NCBI GenBank assembly: GCA_947462335.1
Contig: OX381720.1
Span: 60,722,233 to 60,786,232 of the forward strand
DNA: 64,000 nucleotides
DNA from: Harmothoe impar
Taxonomy: Eukaryota; Annelida; Polychaeta; Phyllodocida; Polynoidae
Reading direction: 5' to 3'
A model generated the notes under the pieces. The model was not told the DNA's origin. It saw only the letters and a program-made list of their open reading frames with translations, and searched no databases. Made by a program: the position numbers and the translations under genes. Positions 1-12,295 of the stretch are shown piece by piece (position 1 is the stretch's first letter; each line of letters opens with the position of its first letter).

Positions 1-655
1 CTGGTGAATAAAACGGGCTGCTGGTGGTGGTGGAGGGGTGAGGGGGGGCTGTGTGTGTGTGTGGGGGGGGGGGTCCCTTTGGTGGCGTCCTAGACGCATC
101 CTGGTTCCTTCTTTGCCCGCTGAGGGCGCTGTGTAGAAAGCCGCTATTACTGCCGCTCGGACGGACTTCTTTACGGCGCGGATTTGGCCGCTGAGCGGTG
201 CTGCGGCCCGGCAGCTGCGGCCTGCTTACGGCGCGGATTGATTTCTGGCCGTTTGTATCGGCAAAATGTGGTTAATTAGGGAGTGGGGGGTGCAGGGGGG
301 CAGGGGGAGGGGGGATTTGTGCTTATCTCTCTAGTATCGGTGCCTGTAAGGGAATGCCTCTCTTCATCTCCCTTTCACTTTGAGTCTCCATATTCTTCCA
401 CCCCTGTCCGTTTGTACCTCTCTGTATCCCTGTTCAGGAAGGACTTTCAGAGCAAGTTTCAAAATGGTGAAAAGAAATTCTTCGCGAAAAATGTGTGAAT
501 GGAAATTTTCAACTCGATGAGTGCTCTTGTCATCAGCTAATCCATGGATGTACAGAACGGGCGTCAAATAAAGAATGGTTGGGTCTTCCACAACATGTGA
601 AGATGAACATGCTATTATAGACACTATATATGTCATAAGCATCCGTGTGTCCCTC
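1..655. other. No gene recognised; GC/G-rich single-copy-looking DNA
   Basis: Only short open frames occur and none resembles a protein family. A G-rich start (poly-G near 61-72) is followed by a short direct repeat, CTTACGGCGCGG, near 170 and 228. Pyrimidine repeats take over after about 655. Confidence 0.5.
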
Positions 656-2262
656 TTCTTTCTCTGTCTGTCTCTGTCTGTCTGTCCCTGTCTGTCTGCC
701 TCTGTCTGTCGCTGTCTGCCTCTGTCTGTCTCTGTCTGCCTCTGTCTGTCTCTGTCAGCCTCTGTCCGTCTCTGTCTGTCTCTGTCTGCCTCTGTCTGCC
801 TCTGTCTGTCTCTGTCTGCCTCTGTCTGCCTCTGTCTGCCTCTGTCTGCCTCTGTCTGCCTCTGTCTGTCTGTGTCTGCCTCTGTCTGCCTCCGTCTGCC
901 TCTGTCTGTCTCTGTCTGTCTCTGTCTGCCTCAGTCTGTCTCTGTCTGTCTCTGTCTGCCTCTGTCTGCCTCTGTCTGCCTCTGTCTGCCTCTGTCTGTC
1001 TCTGTCCGTCTCTGTCTGCCTCTGTCCGCCTCTGTCTGTCTCTGTCTGTCTCTGTCTGCCTCTGTCTGCCTCTGTCTGCCTCTGTCTGTCTCTGTCTGCC
1101 TCTGTCTGCCTCTATCTGTCTCTGTCTGTCTCTGTCTGCTTCTGTCTGTCTCTGTCTGCTTCTGTCTGCCTCTGTCTGCCTCTGCCTGCCTCTGTCTGCC
1201 TCTGTCCGTCTCTGTCCGTCTCTGTCCGCCTCTGTCTGTCTTTGTCTGCTCTGTCTGCCTCTGTCTGCCTCTGTCTGCCTCTAACTGCCTCTGTCTGCCT
1301 CTGTCTGCCACTGTCTGTCTCTGTCTGCCTCTGTCTGCCTCTGTCTGCCTCTGTCTGCCTCTGACTGTCTCTGTCTGCCTCTGTCTGTCTCTGTCTGCCT
1401 CTGTCTGCCTCTGTCTGCCTCTGTCTGCCTCTGTCTGTCTCTGTCTGCTTCTGTCTGCCTCTGGCTGCCTCTGCCTGCCTCTGTCTGTTTCTGTCTGTCT
1501 CTGTCTGTCTCTGTCTGTCTCTGGCTGCCTCTGGCTGCCTCTGGCTGCCTCTGGCTGCCTCTGGCTGCCTCTGGCTGCCTCTGTCTGTCTCTGTCCGCCT
1601 CTGTCTGTCTCTGTCTGCCTCTGTCTGTCTCTGTCTGCCTCTTGTCTGCCTCTGTCTGACCCTGTCTGCCTCTGTCTGCCTCTGTCTGCCTCTGTCTGCC
1701 TCCGTCTGCCTCTGTCTGCCTCTGTCTGCCTCTGGCTGTCTCTGTCTGCCTCTGTCTGCCTCTGTCTGCCTCTGTCTGCCTCTGTCTGCCTCTGTCTGCC
1801 TCTGTCTGGCTCTGGCTGCCTCTGTCTGCCTCTGTCTGTCTCTGTCTGTTTCTGTCTGTCTCTGTCTGCCTCTGTCTGCCTCTGTCCATCTCTGTCCATC
1901 TCTGTCCGCCTCTGTCGGCCTCTGTCTGCCTCTGTCTGTCTCTGTCTGGCTCTGGCTGCCTCTGTCTATCTCTGTCTGCCTCTGTCTGCCTCTGTCCGTC
2001 TCTGTCCGTCTCTGTCTGCCTCTGTCTGCCTCTGTCTGCCTCTGTCTGCCCTCTGTCTGCCTCTGTCTGCCTCTGTCTGCCTCTGACTGCCTCTGACTAA
2101 CTCTGACTGCCTCTGACTAACTCTGTCTGCCTCTGTCTGCCTCTGTCTGTCTCTGTCTGCCTCTGTCTGCCTCTGTCTGCCTCTGTCTGTCTCTGTCTGT
2201 CTCTGTCTGCCTCTGTCTGCCTCTGTCTGCATCTGTCTGTCTGCCTCTGTCTTGTCTGTCTG
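656..2262. repeat. 10-bp pyrimidine minisatellite (CTCTGTCTGC)n
   Basis: About 160 head-to-tail copies of a 10-bp unit, CTCTGTCTGC or CTCTGTCTGT, run with few interruptions. Three units make ten codons without a stop, so long open frames appear on both strands ([10 protein letters not shown] type on the plus strand, [10 protein letters not shown] type on the minus strand). These are composition artefacts. The strand is almost purely pyrimidine on one side, so triplex or slipped structures are possible. Confidence 0.95.
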
Positions 2263-2489
2263 TATGTAAATGTGCAGGTCTATCTCTGTTGGTCTGTGTG
2301 TCTCAGCCTCTGTCTGTCTCTATCCTGCTCTACCATCTTTCTTTTCTCTTTCTCCCATCACAGCTGACTTCACCCATCTCCACGTCAAGATGTCCCTTTC
2401 AACTGCGCTGCTCTCCAACTATAAACACCCCACCCCCCCCCACCCTTACACCACCAACCCTCCTGCTCGTCCATACCATGAGTCTACCT

Positions 2490-2721
2490 TTAACCCTTTA
2501 AGGACGGCATAATGCCTTAATGCATCATGCCCTTGGTCGTCATGATGCATGAATGCAGCCCTACATTCAAGCATCATGCCGACCCTACAGGGTTGAGACA
2601 CTCCCGAAGGGTCGGCATGATGCTCCAATGCAGCACCGGCGAGTTACTCCCCGGGGGCTGCATTGGTGCATCATGACGACAAATGTCATCTTTTAGGGAC
2701 ATGCCGCCCTTAAAGGGTTAA
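2490..2721. mobile_element. piggyBac-like MITE (TTAA target, CCCTTTAAGG ends)
   Basis: The copy is bounded by TTAA on both sides, with inverted ends CCCTTTAAGG and CCTTAAAGGG. The interior is palindromic, with repeated GATGCATGAATGCAGC-type words. TTAA target sites with CCC...GGG ends are typical of piggyBac elements. There is no coding capacity, so this is a non-autonomous copy. Relatives lie near 3.2-3.7, 17.6-18.1, 29.3, 34.1, 52.3, 52.7, 53.8 and 59.5 kb. Confidence 0.75.
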
Positions 2722-3013
2722 CACCCCCCCCCCTGCCCCCCCCCCCCCCCCTTGCTGCAGTCAGGGAGCCCTTTATGCCGGTTTCTGGGCACCATGCCTC
2801 CCGTCCCTACACCCCCCCGCTCTGTGGATAACCATACACCTCCGTCCTTGAGGCCTACAGCCAGGCCTCCTCAGTCCCTTCTGCAAGCAGGGCTTCTTCT
2901 AAACCCCTCCACACTCGTCCTTAGCTGCTCAAAGTCCACCACGCGTCCAATTACAGTGAATGCAGGCTGCTTGCAAGACGTTGCATGTAGGTGGGGGGGG
3001 GGGGGCTGTCGAC

Positions 3014-3213
3014 NNNNNNNNNNNNNNNNNNNNNNNNNNNNNNNNNNNNNNNNNNNNNNNNNNNNNNNNNNNNNNNNNNNNNNNNNNNNNNNNNNNNNNN
3101 NNNNNNNNNNNNNNNNNNNNNNNNNNNNNNNNNNNNNNNNNNNNNNNNNNNNNNNNNNNNNNNNNNNNNNNNNNNNNNNNNNNNNNNNNNNNNNNNNNNN
3201 NNNNNNNNNNNNN
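3014..3213. other. Assembly gap (200 N)
   Basis: A run of exactly 200 undetermined bases, which is probably a scaffold gap of arbitrary size. Open frames spanning it are meaningless. It interrupts or abuts a TTAA-type MITE copy. Confidence 0.99.
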
Positions 3214-3675
3214 CCGCAGAGTGCTTTAATGCACTACATACCCCTGTGTTATCATGATGCATGAATTCAGCTATTGCGAGTAACTCACCAATCATGCATT
3301 CATGCATCACGCAATCACTATGGGATATGTTCTCTTCGAAGGCTCAGCATGATGCACCAATGCAGCGATGGCGTAGTTACTCACTGGCACTAAATTGGTG
3401 AATCAAAACAACAAAAGAGGCATCAGGCCGACCTTAAAGGTTTAACCCTTTAAGGCCGGCATGTTGTATTTGTCTTCATGCAGTCCCAGCGAGTAACTCA
3501 CCAGTGCTGCATTGGTCCCTCATGCTGACCCTTTGCGAGTGTCTCAACCCTGTAGGGTCGGCAAGATGCTTGAATGCAGCACTGACTAGCTACTCACCAG
3601 GGCTGCATTTATGCATCATGACAACCAAGAGCATGATGCATTAATGCCTTACACCGTCCCTAACTGGTTACCGGC
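3214..3675. mobile_element. Two adjoining piggyBac-like MITE copies, the first truncated by the gap
   Basis: The first copy runs from the gap to the AAGGTTTAA end near 3441. The second starts in the same TTAA with CCCTTTAAGGCCGG and decays near 3672. Both carry the family words GCATGATGCA, TGCATTGGT and GAGTAACTCACCAG. Sharing one TTAA suggests one copy inserted at the end of the other. Confidence 0.6.
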
Positions 3676-4395
3676 GTGATGCCAGAATTAGGACACAGAG
3701 CATGCGATCCTCTCACTGGGAGCCGATAAGGTGATGGATCAGGGCCTTGTTTCTTATCCAAAATGGCCGCCGCTCGATCTGCGCTTACTTCTGCCTCATT
3801 GATGACAGACAAGGTTTTGTGACGGAAGCCATCTGAATTATGAATATTATTATTATTTGAAAGCTGCATAGTGCCTGAAGGCATTTTGTCTATTGTTGTA
3901 ATGTAATGCATGAATGCAGCTCTGGTGAGAAGACCAGTTCTGCATTCAAGTATTATGCTGTGATGATGAATGCATCATTTCATCATAATGGAATGCTGGT
4001 TGACGAAGGTTGTTGTGCTCTCTGCCACTACTCTATCAGAACTAAATCAGGTAAGGTTTTTCCGCCCTATATTCGCTCACTTAACCTCAACTTGGTGTAA
4101 GGGACCTTCTGATTGGTTCATGTCAGGATTCAGGTCACATCCTGGCATTTTCTTTTTCCAAACTTCAGAAATATAACTTTAACATTTTCCAAATTGAAAA
4201 CTTTAAGTTATGGATTTGAAATCCTAAAGTCCACTAGTGGATCTTCTGAATTTAGTTCATCATAATGCTTTCACGTGTCGTATCAACAAAGGCGTCACAT
4301 GTTTGTACTCCTGCAGGGACAGCCGGAGTGGAGCCGGGAGAGGTACTCAATTGTCAACAAATGTTGAGCGTTTCAGGCCGTGTCTCACCAAATAA
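3676..4395. other. No gene recognised; MITE fragment near 3900-3990
   Basis: The stretch is mostly unremarkable AT-rich DNA. Around 3900-3990 there is a fragment of the TTAA-type MITE family (ATGCATGAATGCAGC, TGCATTCAAG). No credible coding sequence was seen. Confidence 0.4.
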
Positions 4396-4518
4396 ATACA
4401 AGTTGAAGTCTATGACTGGATGCAATCTACGACCAGGTGCAATCTATGACCAGCATGAAAAAATGGTTTATTTAGTGCAGTCATAGATTGCACCTGGTCA
4501 TAGACATTAAACTTGTAT
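4396..4518. mobile_element. Short fold-back element, 123 bp
   Basis: The inverted arms begin ATACAAGTT and end AACTTGTAT. Both hold GTCTATGAC and GGTGCAATCTATGAC words in opposite orientation, so the element can fold into a hairpin with a loop near 4455-4475. It is probably a MITE; its target duplication is not clear. Confidence 0.55.
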
Positions 4519-4867
4519 CGCTGTCATGAGACATGGTCTACTTATCTCTATGGAGGGAGGGAATGAGACAGAACGTGGCATGTATGTCCAATTCCCCCCC
4601 CCCCCCACTTGTCCCTGTCTACCAGTCACCAAGATCCAACATGCCGCTATTTACTTATACCATACCTAAGTACACATGCGGGGTACACACTGACCATGTA
4701 TACACGAACCTGTGTGTTCAATTGCAGATATGGCTTTGCACTTCAGAACAGGCAGCAAGGTCAAACATCAAAGGTAGGCCCTGCCTGCCGCCAGCAGTCC
4801 AGGTGAGACCAGGATGCACAGGTGGTACCCCGTCTATATAAAGGGCTGTAGTAGTCTACTCCTTGAG

Positions 4868-7800
4868 GCGGCCATCTTGTCCCCCTACAGCAGGTGGCCA
4901 TCTTGTCCCCCTACAGCAGGTGGCCATCTTGTCCCCCTACAGCAGGCATCCATCTTGTCCCCCTACAGAAGGCGGCCATCTTGTCCCCCTACAGCAGGCA
5001 GCCATCTTGTCCCCCTACAGCAGGTGGCCATCTTGTCCCCCTACAGCAGGCGGCCATCTTGTCCCCCTACAGCAGGTGGCCATCTTGTTCCCCTACAGCA
5101 GGCATCCATCTTGTCCCCCTACAGCAGGCTGCCATCTTGTCCCCCTACAGCAGGTGGCCATCTTGTCCCCCTACAGCAGGTGGCCATCTTGTCCCCCTAC
5201 AGCAGGCGGCCATCTTGTCCCCCTACAGCAGGCGGCCATCTTGTCCCCCTACAGCAGGTGGCCATCTTGTCCCCCTACAGCAGGCATCCATCTTGTCCCC
5301 CTACAGCAGGCTGCCATCTTGTCCCCCTACAGCAGGTGGCCATCTTGTCCCCCTACAGCAGGCGGCCATCTTGTCCCCCTACAGAAGGCGGCCATCTTGT
5401 CCCCCTACAGCAGGTGGCCATCTTGTCCCCCTACAGCAGGTGGCCATCTTGTCCCCCTACAGCAGGCGGCCATCTTGTCCCCCTACAGCAGGCATCCATC
5501 TTGTCCCCCTACAGCAGGTGGCCATCTTGTCCCCCTACAGCAGGTGGCCATCTTGTCCCCCTACAGCAGGCGGCCATCTTGTCCCCCTACAGCAGGTGGC
5601 CATCTTGTCCCCCGACAGCAGGCGGCCATCTTGTCCCCCTACAGCAGGTGGCCATCTTGTCCCCCTACAGCAGGCGGCCATCTTGTCCCCCTACAGCAGG
5701 CGGCCATCTTGTCCCCCTACAGCAGGCGGCGATCTTGTCCCCCTACAGCAGGCTGCCATCTTGTCCCCCTACAGCAGGCGGCCATCTTGTCCCCCTACAG
5801 CAGGCATCCATCTTGTCCCCCTACAGCAGGTGGCCATCTTGTCCCCCTACAGCAGGCGGCCATCTTGTCCCCCTACAGCAGGCTGCCATCTTGTCCCCCG
5901 ACAGCAGGCGGCCATCTTGTCCCCCTACAGCAGGCGGCCATCTTGTCCCCCTACAGCAGGCAGCCATCTGTTCCCCCTACAGCAGGCGGCCATCTTGTCC
6001 CCCTACAGCAGGCTGCCATCTTGTCCCCCTACAGCAGGCAGCCATCTTGTCCCCCTACAGCAGGCGGCCATCTTGTCCCCCTACAGCAGGCTGCCATCTT
6101 GTCCCCCGACAGCAGGCGGCCATCTTGTCCCCCTACAGCAGGCGGCCATCTTGTCCCCCTACAGCAGGCAGCCATCTTGTCCCCCTACAGCAGGCGGCCA
6201 TCTTGTCCCCCTACAGAAGGCGGCCATCTTGTCCCCCTACAGCAGGCAGCCATCTTGTCCCCCTACAGCAGGCGGCCATCTTGTCCCCCTACAGAAGGCG
6301 GCCATCTTGTCCCCCTACAGCAGGTGGCCATCTTGTCCCCCTACAGCAGGCTGCCATCTTGTCCCCCTACAGCAGGCGGCCATCTTGTCCCCCTACAGCA
6401 GGGGGCCATCTTGTCCCCCTACAGCAGGCATCCATCTTGTCCCCCTACAGCAGGTGGCCATCTTGTCCCCCTACAGCAGGCGGCCATCTTGTCCCCCTAC
6501 AGCAGGTGGCCATCTTGTCCCCCGACAGCAGGCGGCCATCTTGTCCCCCTACAGCAGGTGGCCATCTTGTCCCCCTACAGCAGGCGGCCATCTTGTCCCC
6601 CTACAGCAGGCGGCCATCTTGTCCCCCTACAGCAGGCGGCGATCTTGTCCCCCTACAGCAGGCTGCCATCTTGTCCCCCTACAGCAGGCTGCCATCTTGT
6701 CCCCCTACAGCAGGCGGCCATCTTGTCCCCCTACAGCAGGCGGCCATCTTGTTCCCCTACAGCAGGCGGCCATCTTGTTCCCCTACAGCAGGCGGCCATC
6801 TTGTTCCCCTACAGCAGGCGGCCATCTTGTCCCCCTACAGCAGGCATCCATCTTGTCCCCCTACAGCATGCATCCATCTTGTTCCCCTACAGCAGGCAGC
6901 CATCTTGTTCCCCTACAGCAGGCGGCCATCTTGTTCACCTACAGCAGTTGGCCATCTTGTCCCCCTTTAGAAGGCAGCCATTTTGTCCCCCTACAGCAGG
7001 CAGCCATTTTGTCCCCCTACAGCAGGCGGCCATCTTGTCCCCCTACAGCAGGCGGCCATCTTGTCCCCCTACAGCAGGCGGCCATCTTGTCCCCCTACAG
7101 CAGGTGGCCATCTTGTCCCCCTACACCAGGCGGCCATCTTGTCCCCCTACAGCAGGCAGCCATCTTTTCCCCCTACAGCAGGCGGCCATCTTGTCCCCCT
7201 ACAGCAGGCGGCCATCTTGTTCCCCTACAGCAGGCGGCCATCTTGTCCCCCTACAGCAGGCGGCCATCTTTTCCCCCTACAGCAGGCGGCCATCTTTTTC
7301 CCCCTCAGCAGGCAGCCATCTTGTCCCCCTACAGCAGGCGGCCATCTTGTCCCCCTACAGCAGGCGGCCATCTTGTCCCCCTACAGCAGGCGGCCATCTT
7401 GTCCCCCTACATCAAGCGGCCATCTTGTCCCCCTACAGAAGGCGGCCATCTTGTCCCCCTACAGCAGGCGGCCATCTTGTCCCCCTACAGCAGGGGGCCA
7501 TCTTGTCCCCCTACAGCAGGCGGCCATCTTGTTCCCCTACAGCAGGCGGCCATCTTGTCCCCCTACAGCAGGTGGCCATCTTGTCCCCCTACACCAGGCG
7601 GCCATCTTGTACCCCTACAGCAGGTGGCCATCTTGTCCCCCTACAGCAGGCGGCCATCTTGTTCCCCTACAGCAGGCGGCCATCTTGTCCCCTAGAGTGG
7701 GCGGCCACCTCGTCCCCTAGAGTGGGCGGCCATCTTGTCCCCCTACAGCAGGCGGCCATCTTGTCCCCTAGAGTGGGCGGCCACCTCGTCCCCTAGAGCG

Positions 7801-8026
7801 GGCGGCCATCTTGTCCCCCTACAGCAGGCAGGCATCTTGTCCCCCTACAGCAGGCAGCCATCTTGTCCCCCTACAGCAGGCAGCCATCTTGTCCCCCTAC
7901 AGCAGGCGGCCATCTTGTCCCCCTACAGCAGGCTGCCATCTTGTCCCCCTACAGCAGGCGGCCATCTTGTCCCCCTACAGCAGGCGGCCATCTTGTCCCC
8001 CTACAGCAGGCTGCCATCTTGTCCAC
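4868..8026. repeat. 26-bp minisatellite, about 120 copies
   Basis: The unit is GGCCATCTTGTCCCCCTACAGCAGGC or a close variant. Twenty-six is not a multiple of three and the unit has no plus-strand stop in any phase, so all three plus frames stay open for up to 2.9 kb, giving repetitive proteins with a 26-residue period (PPTAGGHLVPLQQAAILSPY type). This pattern indicates a repeat, not a gene. Variant units with CCCCTAGAGTGGGCGG occur near 7690-7800. Each unit carries a splice-acceptor-like CCCCCTACAG and a YY1-like GCCATCTTG. Confidence 0.95.
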
Positions 8027-8440
8027 CCCCTTCTGCAGCCAACTATTTTTTCCCCCGACTTTTGACTTTTGAATGGCCTTGGGGACTTCAAATGGGTGAG
8101 TGGGACATTTCGTCAGACATTTCCTGAATGGACACAGCTATGTTGCTTATATAAATGCCATGTGATAACTGTAACAGGTTGTCAAGGTGGGACCAACTTT
8201 GTAGTATTCAGCAACACACAATTCATTCTGGACTAGGTGGGAATCGCTCACAGAATAGTAGTCCATCCGAACATAGGCAGAAAAGACCAAGAGAAACAGT
8301 GTTAACCGGTTAAGCTGCTATACATGTACATACCCTTCTGGTCAGAGGGTTACCTGAGATACAACTACAGGTATTGATTCCAGTACTAAAGCAGCCCTTC
8401 ATGCACCTGGTTAACGTCACAGCTACCTGTCTGTGTGACC
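8027..8440. other. No gene recognised
   Basis: AT-rich transitional DNA between two tandem arrays. I see no coding, RNA or repeat signature that I can support. Confidence 0.4.
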
Positions 8441-8605
8441 AGTGGGAGGTATGTGTGTATAACACATGTATGAGGCTGTGTGTATAAAACATGTGTTGGG
8501 CATGTGTGTATAAGACATGTATGAGGTATGTGTGTATAAGACATGTATGAGGTATGTGTGTATAAGATATGTGTGGGGCATGTGTGTATAAGATATGTAC
8601 ACACC
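8441..8605. repeat. Degenerate GTGTGTATAAGACATGT tandem repeat
   Basis: About six imperfect units of roughly 26 bp contain GTGTGTATAAGACATGT and TGAGGTA. The array translates on the minus strand as a Thr/His-rich low-complexity frame that is not a credible gene. Confidence 0.75.
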
Positions 8606-8836
8606 AATATAACCTGTAGTGTGTGAGCAGTGCCTTCAGTCAGCATGTACATACTACATAATGTGTGTACACTGCACAGAGACAATGTGAGGCTCTCCAC
8701 TACTATAGTCGGTTTTGGGTAAAACAATGCTGGACCACTGCAGCCTTGAAGGAGAGCATCCAACAGTCTAGCATTGCCAGACTATGAGAAGAGAATATTG
8801 CCAGATTTGCAATTGCAATTCGTGGTAATGCAGGAC

Positions 8837-9019
8837 TATCGCAAAACCTCGTGTATAAGCTATGCCTAGAGTTTGTACCGATTACAGTGACCTTTCTACT
8901 GTTCGATAGTAGCAAAAACTCACATGTAAGCCGCACCCTGACCCTGGGCCGATCCTATAAGCCGCATAGCCAATTTGACCCACGTACCAGCTGTGGCTTA
9001 TACATGAGGTTTTACGGTA
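8837..9019. mobile_element. Fold-back MITE with AAAACCTC ends
   Basis: The inverted ends are TATCGCAAAACCTCGTG on the left and CATGAGGTTTTACGGTA on the right. The interior carries paired TATAAGCC/GGCTTATA words. A TA target is possible. Fragments of the same family recur near 18.98-19.03, 47.80-47.88 and 48.33-48.39 kb. Confidence 0.6.
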
Positions 9020-9175
9020 TATATATACGCCACACCCAAATTAAAATGCCTGACCCTGGCAATGCGGAGAGACACTTGGGGAGGCCTGGGGAGGCTGAGA
9101 CTCACCATTTTCTCTGTAGTATACAGCAGCTGACTCTTTGTATCTTGCTGTTGTTTTAACAGCATTATCTGTAGT

Positions 9176-9265
9176 AGTTATAGGACGTGTACCAATCTGT
9201 ATCTGAAATACAGTGAAGGAGCCTTATACCCCTACAGATTGGTACTAGGCCCATAACTACTTTAT
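9176..9265. repeat. Short inverted repeat with a second copy at 53.68 kb
   Basis: GTAGTTATAGGACGTG followed by TACCAATCTGTA is mirrored by TACAGATTGGTACTA and CATAACTAC about 40 bp later. A reverse-oriented copy of the left half, including AAATACAGTGAAGGAGCC, lies at about 53677-53727. It is probably a small MITE. Confidence 0.5.
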
Positions 9266-9534
9266 ACCACTAGGTGTATGTGGTATACAAGAGGTGTGAA
9301 ATGCTTTGTTCTCCTGGCCTGCTGTGGTATAAGTTATCATGATAACCCAGTTAAGATGCACATCAAACAAGTTAATAATGTTGATTCATTGTTGAAGGGC
9401 CTTCTTTATTTTGTCACACAGTTACATCTGCAAGACTGATGGAACATTATTCGTCCATTACCTGATCTGGTACCAGCAAGATAAGCACTGATAACACCGA
9501 AAGTATTTGTATGGCTTTGTAACGTAGACTCAGT

Positions 9535-9755
9535 CTGGACAAAGTGTGTCCGGACAAAGTGTGTCCGGACAAAGTGTGTCCGGACAAAGTGTGTCCGGAC
9601 AAAGTGTGTCCGGACAAAATGTGTCTGGACAGAATCTGCCTGGACAGAATGTGCCTGGACAGAATGTGTCTGGACAGAATGTGCCTGGACAGAATGTGTC
9701 TGGACAGAATGTGCCTGGACAGAATGTGCCTGGACAGAATGTGTCTGGACAGAAT
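9535..9755. repeat. 15-bp minisatellite (TGTCCGGACAAAGTG)n
   Basis: Fifteen units of 15 bp occur in two blocks: TGTCCGGACAAAGTG first, then TGTCTGGACAGAATG or TGCCTGGACAGAATG. The period is five codons, so frames stay open on both strands (SGQNV, LDRMC and CPDTF pentapeptides). The core TCCGGA is palindromic. Confidence 0.9.
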
Positions 9756-10494
9756 GGCTTTAAAACAGCATGGAGGTAAACAGTCAATACATGGTGCCTT
9801 GCCCCCCCCCCCCCCACCACCACAGCTTACATCCACCTCCCCACACACCAAGGCCGTAGCCAGAGAGACGAATAAGTTTTAGAGACAGCATCCTGAGGAT
9901 GCTGTTTACACTTGACCCCCAGACATCTGGTGTGGGGCTCTACAGCGGGGGATGGGGTAAGGGGTGGGATTGGGATGTTTTTTTGTTTTTTTTTGTTTTT
10001 TTTTGGGTGTGTGTGTGTGTGAGAGTACTGAGCCCCTAATACCCCCTCCCCACCGCACACACATACAGACCCTATACGCTAAGTCATCATGCAGTGATTA
10101 GGCACTGGACACTTAATTACCTCCAACTGCCACCATATAAACAGAAAGACATATGGCCGCCTTTAAAGGGTCCACCATGCATAGTTTCATAAACATATAA
10201 CCAATCCCCCTAATCCCCCCCCCCACACATACACCCTGCAGGGCAGGCCTTGAGGTCAGCCCCAAGGTCAGCAGTATATAAAATCAGTGCCAATCGAAGA
10301 GAAGTGATCGATAAATGCCGCGGGCTGCCCCCTCATACGGAGGATGAAATACACCGATCTTTATGTAGTGGGTATTTATATACCAGTATGGAGGGTGTCT
10401 ATTTATATAAATATACAGGGTAGGTCTACAAAGGTAGAGGAAGTGGTACACACAGGACCAGGTGTACACAGGGGCAGGAGGAAGGGGGAGGTGT
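9756..10494. other. No gene recognised; homopolymer-rich
   Basis: Runs of C (about 9805), T (about 9978-10003) and GT (about 10006-10020) are present. I found no gene or mobile-element ends. Confidence 0.4.
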
Positions 10495-12295
10495 TAACCC
10501 TGTAAGGTCTCACAGTACAAAACCAGCCAATGTAAGGTATCACAGTACAAAACCAACCAGTGTTAACCCTGTAAGGTATCACAGTACAAAACCAGCCAAT
10601 GTAAGGTATCACAGTACAAAACCAACCAGTGTCAGCCCTGTAAGGTCTCACAGTACAAAACCACCCAGTGTCAGCCCTGTAAGGTCTCACAGTACTAAAC
10701 CACCCGGTGTCGGCCCTGTAAGGTCTCACAGTACTAAACCACCCGGTGTCGGCCCTGTAAGGTCTCACAGTACAAAACCACCCGTGTCAGCCCTGTAAGG
10801 TCTCACAGTACAAAACCACCCGGTGTTAACCATGTAAGGTCTCACAGTACAAGACCCCCCAGTGTCAGCCCTGTAAGGTCTCACAGTACAAAACCACCCG
10901 GTGTCAGCCCTGTAAGGTCTCACAGTACAAAACCACCCAGTGTCAGCCCTGTAAGGTCTCACAGTACTAAACCACCCGGTGTCGGCCCTGTAAGGTCTCA
11001 CAGTACTAAACCACCCGGTGTCGGCCCTGTAAGGTCTCACAGTACAAAACCACCCGGTGTCAGCCCTGTAAGGTCTCACAGTACAAAACCACCCGGTGTC
11101 AGCCCTGTAAGGTCTCACAGTACAAAACCACCCAGTGTCAGCCCTGTAAGGTCTCACAGTACTAAACCACCCGGTGTCGGCCCTGTAAGGTCTCACAGTA
11201 CTAAACCACCCGGTGTCGGCCCTGTAAGGTCTCACAGTACAAAACCACCCGTGTCAGCCCTGTAAGGTCTCACAGTACAAAACCACCCGGTGTTAACCAT
11301 GTAAGGTCTCACAGTACAAAACCAACCAGTGTCAGCCCTGTAAGGTCTCACAGTACAAACCACCTGGTGTCAGCCCTGTAAGGTCTCACAGTACAAAACC
11401 ACCCAGTGTCAGCCCTGTAAGGTCTCACAGTACTAAACCACCCGGTGTCGGCCCTGTAAGGTCTCACAGTACTAAACCACCCGGTGTCGGCCCTGTAAGG
11501 TCTCACAGTACAAAACCACCCAGTGTCAGCCCTGTAAGGTCTCACAGTACAAAACCACCCAGTGTCAGCCCTGTAAGGTCTCACAGTACTAAACCACCCG
11601 GTGTGGGCCCTGTAAGGTCTCACAGTACTAAACCACCCGGTGTCGGCCCTGTAAGGTCTCACAGTACAAAACCACCCAGTGTCAGCCCTGTAAGGTCTCA
11701 CAGTACAAAACCACCCAGTGTCAGCCCTGTAAGGTCTCACAGTACAAGACCCCCCAGTGTCAGCCCTGTAAGGTCTCACAGTACAAAACCATCCGGTGTC
11801 AGCCCTGTAAGGTCTCACAGTACAAAACCATCCGGTGTCAGCCCTGTAAGGTCTCACAGTACAAAACCACCCAGTGTCAGCCCTGTAAGGTCTCACAGTA
11901 CAAAACCATCCGGTGTCAGCCCTGTAAGGTCTCACAGTACAAAACCACCCAGTGTCAGCCCTGTAAGGTCTCACAGTACAAAACCACCCGTGTCAGCCCT
12001 GTAAGGTCTCACAGTACAAAACCACCCGGTGTTAACCATGTAAGGTCTCACAGTACAAAACCACCCGGTGTTAACCCTGTAAGGTCTCACAGTACAAAAC
12101 CACCTGGTGTTAACCCTGTAAGGTCTCACAGTACAAAACCAACCACTGTAAGGTCTCACAGTACAAAACCACCCAGTGTCAGCCCTGTAAGGTCTCACAG
12201 TACAAAACCACCCAGTGTCAGCCCTGTAAGGTCTCACAGTACAAAACCACCCAGTGTTAACCCTGTAAGGTCTCACAGTACAAAACCACCCGGTA
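10495..12295. repeat. 39-bp minisatellite, about 45 copies
   Basis: The unit contains CAGCCCTGTAAGGTCTCACAG and TACAAAACCACCCGGTGT. Its 39-bp length equals 13 codons, so one minus-strand frame stays open as VRPYRADTGWFCT repeats and one plus-strand frame as SHSTKPPSVSPVR. Shortened units occur near 10525, 10600 and 12140. Several units read TTAACCCTGTAAGG, like the ends of the TTAA-type MITEs in this window. Confidence 0.95.

Noticed and set aside
575..2086. Long open frames (503 aa plus strand, 322 aa minus strand)
   Set aside because: They are translations of a 10-bp pyrimidine minisatellite; both strands and several frames are open at once, with no non-repetitive domain.
4814..7796. Open frames of 718-977 aa in all three plus frames
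   Set aside because: The 26-bp unit lacks stops in every phase. Three overlapping repetitive proteins with a 26-residue period indicate a minisatellite.
4868..8026. CRISPR-like regular repeats
   Set aside because: Units are contiguous with no unique spacers, and the window is eukaryotic.
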